Source of the DNA: Bacteroidetes bacterium GWF2_41_31
Lineage (GTDB): Bacteria; Bacteroidota; Bacteroidia; Bacteroidales; F082
Direction: 5' to 3'
Length of the DNA: 64,000 bases
NCBI GenBank assembly: GCA_001769215.1
Contig: MEOL01000035.1
Coordinates: 62,001-126,000, forward strand
Below, piece after piece: positions 33,740-39,896 of this stretch (the first letter of the stretch is position 1; every line of letters starts with the position of its first letter). A model generated the notes under the pieces. The model saw only the letters and a list, made by a program, of their open reading frames with translations. It did no database searches and was not told the origin of the DNA. The position numbers and the translations under genes were made by a program.

Positions 33740-33745
33740 ATCCTT

Positions 33746-34312
33746 TTACTTCCTTTCAATTGACATCATTTTATTTATTCTTGGCCAATGTCTACCACCC
33801 TCAAAACGTGTTTCAAGCCATAATTTGGCCATCGAAGCCATGTCCGAAATGGAATGCATCGTGGTTCCCATGGTCAGGACATTGGCATTGTTGTGGGCAC
33901 GGCTGTTGATGATGGTTTCGGGACTCCAACACAAAGCGGCACGAATGCCTTTTACCTTATTACAAGCCATGGAGGATCCGATTCCGGCAGCATCGAGCAT
34001 GATGCCGCGTTCACACTCGCCACCAGTCACTTTTTTTGATACTGCCAATGCGAAATCGGGATAATCGACTTTGGTGGTGGAATTATGAGTTCCTACATCA
34101 AACATTTTATAACCTAAAGTCTCCAGATACGTTTTCAGAGATTCTTTTGTCTCGAAAGCTCCATGATCGGCACCAATGGCGATGCGGCTTACATGATCTT
34201 TAATCCCATTTTCCTGGTGATTCGCCATATTCTTTTCTCTGGTGGGTAACATCCCCATTTGTTGAGTTTGCAAATTTGCAACTTTTCTTAATCTATTTCT
34301 TCTTTTTATCAT
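33746..34312 (-). CDS. BMC-associated RpiB/LacAB-like sugar-phosphate isomerase
   Basis: 188 residues. The ATG at 34312 overlaps the upstream BMC-P stop (ATGA), which supports a basic N-terminal extension of about 40 residues before the Rossmann-like domain begins at R-I-A-I-G-A-D-H-G. The core ends with N-K-V-K-G-I-R-A-A-L-C and R-A-H-N-N-A-N-V-L, typical of RpiB. The catalytic cysteine of canonical RpiB (I-C-G-T-G-I-G) is replaced: here L-D-A-A-G-I-G with Asp107. It probably supplies an isomerised pentose or deoxysugar phosphate to DeoC; the exact substrate is not deducible. Confidence 0.85.
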   Translation of the reverse strand: MIKRRNRLRKVANLQTQQMGMLPTREKNMANHQENGIKDHVSRIAIGADHGAFETKESLKTYLETLGYKMFDVGTHNSTTKVDYPDFALAVSKKVTGGECERGIMLDAAGIGSSMACNKVKGIRAALCWSPETIINSRAHNNANVLTMGTTMHSISDMASMAKLWLETRFEGGRHWPRINKMMSIERK

Positions 34313-34578
34313 GTCGAAATTTCATCAACGATTGCCGCGATAACTGTCTTCACTGTTAAAGCACCTGCATCCTGAATAATTTGTCTGGCTGAATTTCCTT
34401 CTTCAATGGTCAGGACCAGATCGTTGACCCCGGCTTGCACGGCATCTATTGCAAAAAAAGAAGTGCCAATATAATTTCCCTTTGGATCAACAGGCTGAAT
34501 AACAAGGATTTTTCTTGATTCGTAGCCTGTGGCTTTGGTGGAAGAGACCACGGTTCCTATCACTTTTCCTAACCTCAT
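34309..34578 (-). CDS. BMC-P vertex shell protein (EutN/CcmL), copy 4
   Basis: 89 residues, single Pfam EutN_CcmL-type domain: M-R-L-G-K-V-I-G-T-V-V-S-S-T-K at the start, D-A-V-Q-A-G-V-N-D-L-V-L and an I-V-D-E-I-S-T end. BMC-P pentamers cap the twelve vertices of the shell. It overlaps the upstream BMC-P gene by 4 bp and the isomerase gene by 4 bp. Confidence 0.9.
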   Translation of the reverse strand: MRLGKVIGTVVSSTKATGYESRKILVIQPVDPKGNYIGTSFFAIDAVQAGVNDLVLTIEEGNSARQIIQDAGALTVKTVIAAIVDEIST

Positions 34579-34850
34579 GGCCTAAAATTAAGATGTATAT
34601 CATCTACTATTCCCATCACTGCGGCATCGCAGGGGTTCATTTCTTTTTCGATGATCCGGCTGGCTTCCTTACTTGTTTCGTAATAAATAATTTGCCCTAT
34701 ATCAGCCTGAAGGGTGTCAACCGCAACCAGTGCATCACCGGCCACTTCGAGCTTTTCGTTTAAGGGCTGTACCAAAACAAGTTTCAATCCTTCAAAAGAT
34801 TCAACCTTTTGCGTGCTTACTACCCTGCCGATGATTTTTCCAAATTTCAT
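34575..34850 (-). CDS. BMC-P vertex shell protein (EutN/CcmL), copy 3
   Basis: 91 residues: M-K-F-G-K-I-I-G-R-V-V-S-T-Q-K start, D-T-L-Q-A-D-I-G-Q-I-I-Y-Y and M-G-I-V-D-D-I end. A pentameric vertex protein. It starts 14 bp after the aldehyde dehydrogenase stop and overlaps the next BMC-P gene by 4 bp. The conserved G-x-G-x2-V/D segment is more diverged than in copies 1 and 2. Confidence 0.9.
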   Translation of the reverse strand: MKFGKIIGRVVSTQKVESFEGLKLVLVQPLNEKLEVAGDALVAVDTLQADIGQIIYYETSKEASRIIEKEMNPCDAAVMGIVDDIHLNFRP

Positions 34851-34864
34851 CCTTCAACTCCTGA

Positions 34865-36280
34865 TTAAATAATTCTAAAATAATCGACCAGGGTACATCG
34901 CCTTTCGCGGGTAAAAGTCCTGGCTCGGGTAACACCTTCGCCTGTTGGACTGGCTATGGTAAAGGAAGCGAAACCGGCACCACCCTCACCTAATCCTGCA
35001 TAGCTGGGCCCGTTTTTTATGAAAATGGAGCAATTCATCGCTTTGGCCATTTTACTTAATTTAGCAATGTTGAGCGAGTGCATAATGGCCGTGTGCCTGA
35101 ATCCATGTTCGCAACGAACAGCCAAATCAATCGCGTCATCCACATGAGCCACACGAACCAACGGCATGACAGGCATCAGCTGTTCAGTCCAAACCAAAGG
35201 ATGGTCAGCATCTACCTCACAAAGTAACAACCGGGTTGTATCGGGAACTGTTAAACCAATAGCACTGGCAATTTTGGAAGCATTTTGGCCCACGTATGTT
35301 TTGTTGGCGGCGCCTTCGTGTCCGGGTCGTCCGGGATCGGAAATTACCAATGCTGTAACTTTTTTAATTTGTTCAGGCGATAAAATATAAGCGCCATTTT
35401 TTTGCATTTCAACTTGTAGCGCCTCGGCCACCGAATCAACAACAATGATTTCTTTTTCGCAGATACAGATGAGGTTGTTGTCGAAACTGGCTCCTGCGAC
35501 AATATCTTTACCTGCCTTCACAATATCGGCAGTTTCATCCACCACAACCGGCGGGTTTCCCGGACCTGCAGCAATGGTTTTTTTCTCCATGCGCATGGCA
35601 GCCTTTACCACTCCCGGTCCACCGGTAACCACCAGAATAGATACTTTCGGATGATTCATCATCGCCTGAGCCGATTCAAGTGTGGGGTTTTCAATTGTGG
35701 TGATCAGGTTTTTTGGCCCGCCTGCTTCAGTAATGGCTTTGTTTAACAGGCTTATTAAAAATGCAGATACTTTTTTGGCTGATGGATGTGTATTAAATAC
35801 GACAGAATTACCGGCGGCAATCATGCCAATGCAATTGCTGATGATGGAAGCTGTAGGATTGGTGCTGGGTGATATTGATCCGATAACACCATAAGGCGCA
35901 TGTTCAACCAACGTGAGACCATGGTCATCAGAGAATGTTTCGGGCACAATGTCCTCCACCCCCGGTGTCTTGTTAATAGCCAATTCGTTTTTAACTACCT
36001 TGTCTTCCCACCGCCCCATGCCGGTTTCTTCGCTAACCATTTTCGAAATAAGAACAACATGGTCCTTCGATACTTTGCGAATGTTGGCAATGATGTCTTT
36101 GCGGGTCTCCAGGGTCAGCTTCTCCAATTGATGAAAAGCCACTTCAGCAGCCATTACTGCCTGATCGATGGTAGTGAAAAGACCTGTTTTTTCCGATTGA
36201 AGGGCTATTTCATTCTTCAAATTGAGGTCGGTTAAAGCCTCACGTACCAACTGCCTGATATTTTCTTCTAATCGATCCAT
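34865..36280 (-). CDS. BMC-type CoA-acylating aldehyde dehydrogenase (PduP/EutE-like)
   Basis: 471 residues. The first 18 residues (D-R-L-E-E-N-I-R-Q-L-V-R-E-A-L) form an amphipathic helix like the PduP encapsulation peptide. The ALDH domain has the catalytic cysteine in F-D-N-N-L-I-C-I-C-E-K, G-N-S-V-V-F-N-T-H-P and G-G-P-G-V-V-K-A-A. It should convert acetaldehyde (from DeoC) with NAD+ and CoA to acetyl-CoA in the compartment lumen. It lies between shell genes and is the signature enzyme of the metabolosome. Propionaldehyde as substrate cannot be excluded. Confidence 0.94.
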   Translation of the reverse strand: MDRLEENIRQLVREALTDLNLKNEIALQSEKTGLFTTIDQAVMAAEVAFHQLEKLTLETRKDIIANIRKVSKDHVVLISKMVSEETGMGRWEDKVVKNELAINKTPGVEDIVPETFSDDHGLTLVEHAPYGVIGSISPSTNPTASIISNCIGMIAAGNSVVFNTHPSAKKVSAFLISLLNKAITEAGGPKNLITTIENPTLESAQAMMNHPKVSILVVTGGPGVVKAAMRMEKKTIAAGPGNPPVVVDETADIVKAGKDIVAGASFDNNLICICEKEIIVVDSVAEALQVEMQKNGAYILSPEQIKKVTALVISDPGRPGHEGAANKTYVGQNASKIASAIGLTVPDTTRLLLCEVDADHPLVWTEQLMPVMPLVRVAHVDDAIDLAVRCEHGFRHTAIMHSLNIAKLSKMAKAMNCSIFIKNGPSYAGLGEGGAGFASFTIASPTGEGVTRARTFTRERRCTLVDYFRII

Positions 36281-36294
36281 TTATGATATTCATT

Positions 36295-36858
36295 TTACAT
36301 AAAAAAGGGCCTGATTTCTTTGTGAGGTTGAGGAATGATGGTGTCCATTCCCAGGAGGTTTTTTGCCTTGGCTTTTTCAATTCCTGCTTTTACTGCAGCC
36401 TGTACCGCATCGAGATGACCCATCATTTTAACGTACGATTTACCACCATAGCCATCCGCCAAACGGATTTCGATAATTTTAACACCTCCTGCTTTGGCCG
36501 CGCTATCGGCCGACTCGATACCTGAAACAATGGACAGGGTTTCGATGATGCCAATGGTATCCCATTCGCCTACAACAATGGTGTTTCCAATGGCGGGAAT
36601 CACATCGGGATGTACCTGGGGAAGGAAAAGTTTATCAATAATATGATTTCCTCCGGTTTCGCAACCAGCCTTATAGGCGTATTCCACCGATGCTACATCT
36701 CCACTAAATATAATCAGGTATTTTCCGGAACTAATCGTTCGTGCATCAATAATTTGAATGGGGGCTCTTTTCACCATCTGATCGAGAGCCTGTAAACCAA
36801 TCACAATGCTACCAAACTCAATGGCACCGAGAACAATAATATTTTCCTTTTCCATCAT
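36295..36858 (-). CDS. BMC-T tandem-domain shell protein, copy 2
   Basis: 187 residues with two BMC folds. The first (about 8-90) has L-G-A-I-E-F-G-S-I-V-I-G-L-Q-A-L-D and I-F-S-G-D-V-A-S-V-E-Y-A; the second (about 100-175) has I-G-I-I-E-T-L-S-I-V-S-G-I-E-S-A-D and V-K-M-M-G-H-L-D-A-V-Q-A-A-V. It forms pseudohexameric trimers, often with a gated pore. Length is like PduT, but the iron-sulfur cysteine of PduT was not identified with certainty. It overlaps the BMC-P copy 2 gene by 4 bp. Confidence 0.88.
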   Translation of the reverse strand: MMEKENIIVLGAIEFGSIVIGLQALDQMVKRAPIQIIDARTISSGKYLIIFSGDVASVEYAYKAGCETGGNHIIDKLFLPQVHPDVIPAIGNTIVVGEWDTIGIIETLSIVSGIESADSAAKAGGVKIIEIRLADGYGGKSYVKMMGHLDAVQAAVKAGIEKAKAKNLLGMDTIIPQPHKEIRPFFM

Positions 36859-37142
36859 TTTTTATAAACCACTTGATCGTTTTCGTCAATCACATCAATT
36901 ATCCCCACGATGATCGCATCAATGGCTTTGTTGGCTGTGACAGGTGTTTCGCGTGCTGAGGTGCTTTCCGCGACCATAACCAATTCGTCAAACCCTGCAC
37001 TCACCAGATCGAGCGCCACCATAAATTCGTTTTTAATTTCCCCCTTTTGATTGCACTTATTAACCAATAAATAACGGCCTCCACTAATGTGGATGCAATT
37101 GGAGCTACTTGTAATCGTTCCTGCCACTTTTCCTATTACCAT
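36855..37142 (-). CDS. BMC-P vertex shell protein (EutN/CcmL), copy 2
   Basis: 95 residues with M-V-I-G-K-V-A-G-T-I-T-S-S at the start, D-L-V-S-A-G-F-D-E-L-V-M-V and V-G-I-I-D-V-I-D near the end. Pentameric vertex cap. It is placed between another BMC-P and a BMC-T gene, with 9 bp and -4 bp spacings, so it is translated from the same mRNA. Confidence 0.92.
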   Translation of the reverse strand: MVIGKVAGTITSSSNCIHISGGRYLLVNKCNQKGEIKNEFMVALDLVSAGFDELVMVAESTSARETPVTANKAIDAIIVGIIDVIDENDQVVYKK

Positions 37143-37151
37143 CTGAAATCT

Positions 37152-37445
37152 TTATCTTTTTTGATAGGTCAATGTGCCTTTTAATTCAATGAGATCGACA
37201 ATAGCTACCACAGTAGCATCGGTGGGCAATCCTTTGGTGGTTTCTGCCATGCGGGCGCTGCTGCCCGAAACATAAAACACAATTTCATCCACACCGGCGC
37301 CAACACCATCCATGGCCACAATAAAGTCGTTTTTGCCTTGCATACTGACGGGATCGATTTTCTCAAGCAACAATAACTTGAGGCCCTCCATTTGTGAGGC
37401 TTTCTGACTCGATACCACCGTACCTGTAACTCTTGCCAAAATCAT
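37152..37445 (-). CDS. BMC-P vertex shell protein (EutN/CcmL), copy 1
   Basis: 97 residues with M-I-L-A-R-V-T-G-T-V-V-S-S-Q-K start, D-G-V-G-A-G-V-D-E-I-V-F-Y and A-I-V-D-L-I-E-L near the end. It begins 5 bp after the BMC-H copy 2 stop. This copy is closest to the textbook EutN/CcmL pattern among the four in the operon. Confidence 0.92.
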   Translation of the reverse strand: MILARVTGTVVSSQKASQMEGLKLLLLEKIDPVSMQGKNDFIVAMDGVGAGVDEIVFYVSGSSARMAETTKGLPTDATVVAIVDLIELKGTLTYQKR

Positions 37446-37450
37446 ATTTT

Positions 37451-37750
37451 CTACTTTTTGCTTTTGCGACCCAATGGCAAGGCACTGTCAACATTGGTAT
37501 GTGGACGTGGAATAATGTGGCTTGATACGATTTCGCCCACTTTTTCTGCTGCAACAAGTCCTGCATCAACGGCGGCCCTTACCGAAGCCACATCGCCACG
37601 TACAATGGCAGTAACATATCCCCCACCTGTTTTTTCATAGCCAACAAGCTCCACTTTGGCAGCTTTTACCATGGCATCAGAAGCTTCGACCATGGTTGCA
37701 AACCCCCGTGTTTCTATCATTCCCAATGCATCTGTATTAAAATCTGACAT
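37451..37750 (-). CDS. BMC-H hexameric shell protein, copy 2
   Basis: 99 residues, PduA/CcmK-type: [39 protein letters not shown] and I-P-R-P-H. Hexamers tile the facets and their central pores pass small metabolites. It is nearly identical to copy 1 over residues 8-96, with only a few substitutions outside the first seven residues and the last two. Confidence 0.96.
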   Translation of the reverse strand: MSDFNTDALGMIETRGFATMVEASDAMVKAAKVELVGYEKTGGGYVTAIVRGDVASVRAAVDAGLVAAEKVGEIVSSHIIPRPHTNVDSALPLGRKSKK

Positions 37751-37773
37751 AACTTTATCTCCTATAATTGTGA

Positions 37774-38412
37774 TTAATATTCTTCTCTACCAATAATTTC
37801 TGCCAACCGTTTTTCAACGATGGTTTTGCATTCAAGCACTTCTGCTTCAGGCCCACCAATATATACCCGGCCAAATTTCCCAAATCCAATCACATCGATT
37901 ATTTTGATATTGGCAGCTTTTTCGGCCTCATTTGCAGCATAATATGCGTAACCTGCGGGTTCCATCTCCAATACATAAAGCGTATCGCCGCGTAAAAGCA
38001 TCATTCCATGCCGGGTCCTGTTGATTAATTGGGCATGGTGATCGTCCACGTTTTTTATCAATTGACTGGTTAGTATCCTGGGTCTGATTCTATTTGCTTC
38101 TGTTTGGCTGATGGCAGTTAATACGGCTTCCCCGGCCATACGGGTATCTCCCTGGTTGTCGGAATGAATCTCAAGCATCCCATAGGCGCGTTCCACTATT
38201 TGCATTCCGGGCAACACGTTGGTGGCTTTGATGGCCACATCTGTTAAGGCATTGATCTCGATACCGGGTGCAATTTCGATAATACAACTCGACTGCCCTC
38301 CCACAGGAAGGAATCCCCTGGAAACCGTAGAGATATAGGAAGCCATTTGTAACTGGAGGGAATCTAAGAATATATACGTTCTTAAATCAATGTGTGATTT
38401 GGAATCTTTCAT
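37774..38412 (-). CDS. BMC-T tandem-domain shell protein, copy 1
   Basis: 212 residues. The N-terminal domain contains [17 protein letters not shown] and [10 protein letters not shown]; the second domain has [19 protein letters not shown] and [11 protein letters not shown]. It matches the large BMC-T group whose trimers can stack into double-layer gated pores, a route for cofactors or larger substrates. It lies 11 bp after the BMC-H copy 1 stop. Confidence 0.88.
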   Translation of the reverse strand: MKDSKSHIDLRTYIFLDSLQLQMASYISTVSRGFLPVGGQSSCIIEIAPGIEINALTDVAIKATNVLPGMQIVERAYGMLEIHSDNQGDTRMAGEAVLTAISQTEANRIRPRILTSQLIKNVDDHHAQLINRTRHGMMLLRGDTLYVLEMEPAGYAYYAANEAEKAANIKIIDVIGFGKFGRVYIGGPEAEVLECKTIVEKRLAEIIGREEY

Positions 38413-38423
38413 CTTATGAGGGA

Positions 38424-38723
38424 TTATTTACCTGTTTTTCTCCCGAGAGGAAGCGCGGTGTCAACATTTTGATGTGGTCGTGGAATAATATGTGAGGACA
38501 CAATTTCTCCAACTTTTTCGGCGGCGCGGAGACCGGCATCAACAGCTGCACGAACTGAGGCCACATCGCCTCGTACAATGGCTGTAACGTAACCTCCACC
38601 TGTTTTTTCATAGCCAACAAGCTCCACTTTAGCTGCTTTCAACATGGCATCTGAAGCTTCCACCATGGCTGCAAAACCCCGGGTTTCGATCATTCCCAAG
38701 GCCATCATTTCATTATTTTCCAT
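38424..38723 (-). CDS. BMC-H hexameric shell protein, copy 1
   Basis: 99 residues, first gene of the microcompartment operon. The Pfam BMC fold shows [31 protein letters not shown] and S-S-H-I-I-P-R-P-H. Nearly identical to the gene at 37451. Being promoter-proximal and duplicated fits the large number of facet hexamers needed per shell. A TACATTTG element lies at 38859-38866. Confidence 0.96.
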   Translation of the reverse strand: MENNEMMALGMIETRGFAAMVEASDAMLKAAKVELVGYEKTGGGYVTAIVRGDVASVRAAVDAGLRAAEKVGEIVSSHIIPRPHQNVDTALPLGRKTGK

Positions 38724-38858
38724 ATAATTCTATTTAACTTTTTGATAATATTTTTACGATTCAATTACCTATTTTTTTCAGTACCCAAAAAGAACATTTT
38801 CGTGTACAAATTATTTAACTCATCGCATTTGTATTTGATTAACCGTTCTTTGAACCCA

Positions 38859-38866
38859 CAAATGTA
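38859..38866 (-). promoter_or_regulatory. Candidate -7 element for the BMC operon
   Basis: Minus-strand TACATTTG, 136 bp upstream of the first BMC gene. The 282-bp region 38724-39005 is otherwise free of genes and no adjacent regulator gene is present. The long leader could hold control elements, but none was recognised. Confidence 0.4.
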
Positions 38867-39005
38867 GTGATATTTATTGGTATAAGTTAGAAAATAAAGG
38901 AAAGACCCGGTGACAGAAATTTTCCTGAATTAGAAATGCTTTAACTTTTATTGATCATCTGAATGAATTAACGTCTTATCTTTACATCAATTTAATTTAA
39001 ATCAA

Positions 39006-39407
39006 ATGAAAACGTTGAGATTATTTAAAGCCGTTACTGTTTTTATCACAGTTGTCTTGTTATTTAACTCATGTGCACCAACTGATGACAATGAGTTAAA
39101 TCCAATTACAAAATTCGTTGGCACCTGGAGTGTGAACGATCAGCCAGCCCGATTAAATTATGAAGTAACCATTGATTACAACCCACTTAATTCAGCAGAA
39201 GTTTTACTGAAAAATTTTGCCGATCTGGGAAATTCAGCTGTAGGTCTGGTGGTAGGCAATACCATTGTTATTGATAACCAAGTGCTCTCGGGCGATAATT
39301 CTGTTTCAGGTTCCGGAAGTTATATCAATGAAAATAAATTGTCGTTCAATTACCAGCTCGATAACGGAATAGATAAAGAATCGCGGGTCGCCATATTTTC
39401 AAAATAA
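39006..39407 (+). CDS. Small lipoprotein of unknown function
   Basis: 133 residues. A signal peptide ends in the lipobox L-L-F-N-S-C-A, so the mature protein starts at the cysteine near residue 23 and is membrane-anchored. The rest is predicted beta-rich (K-F-V-G-T-W-S-V-N-D, Y-E-V-T-I-D-Y-N), similar in look to lipocalin-like lipoproteins of Bacteroidota. Its last 58 bp overlap the 3' end of the convergent DUF4296 gene. Confidence 0.75.
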   Translation: MKTLRLFKAVTVFITVVLLFNSCAPTDDNELNPITKFVGTWSVNDQPARLNYEVTIDYNPLNSAEVLLKNFADLGNSAVGLVVGNTIVIDNQVLSGDNSVSGSGSYINENKLSFNYQLDNGIDKESRVAIFSK

Positions 39408-39895
39408 TCTGAGATAGTTAGGTTGGGGGTTAAGTAGTCCACTTTTTTTATCCCGGAAGGCAGGATTCTTATTTTTTGGTTGTCAAACGCCTGCAAGGAG
39501 TCCTTTTTTATTCTATCAGCTTTTAATTCTTGCTCCTTTTTTACTTTAACCTCCTCCTTTAGCTGACTTAGGTTAGCAAGCACTCCATCATAAATTTTAA
39601 TCATGACCTCTGTGCGATCCTGGTAATAATTCAAATTTTCAACCAACTGGGCAGGTGTAATTCCATACGTATTGTAAATCTTCAAGTTGCTTTTAGGAAC
39701 TGAATATCCAACATCCTTATTCATTTCCCTTTGCAAAACGGTCTTCCCTTCAGCTAGTTGAATTTCAGTAAGGATTTCAATCATCTGCTGCTCAGAAAGT
39801 AATTTATTGGGTAGAGGGGATTGTTCTTTGTTATTCTTGTAACATGAAGTCAGTCCTAAAATCAATAATAAAATGGGAATTAAAAACTTTCGCAT
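39350..39895 (-). CDS. DUF4296 lipoprotein
   Basis: 181 residues. Lipobox L-G-L-T-S-C-Y at about 13-19. The DUF4296 region (about 32-115) has K-L-L-S-E-Q-Q-M-I-E-I-L-T-E-I-Q-L-A-E-G and Y-G-I-T-P-A-Q-L-V-E-N-L-N-Y-Y, followed by a charged coiled-coil-like segment (L-K-E-E-V-K-V-K-K-E-Q-E-L-K). Function unknown. It starts 1 bp after the recQ stop, so it may be co-transcribed with recQ; its 3' end overlaps the lipoprotein gene on the other strand. Confidence 0.85.
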   Translation of the reverse strand: MRKFLIPILLLILGLTSCYKNNKEQSPLPNKLLSEQQMIEILTEIQLAEGKTVLQREMNKDVGYSVPKSNLKIYNTYGITPAQLVENLNYYQDRTEVMIKIYDGVLANLSQLKEEVKVKKEQELKADRIKKDSLQAFDNQKIRILPSGIKKVDYLTPNLTISDYFENMATRDSLSIPLSSW

Positions 39896-39896
39896 G

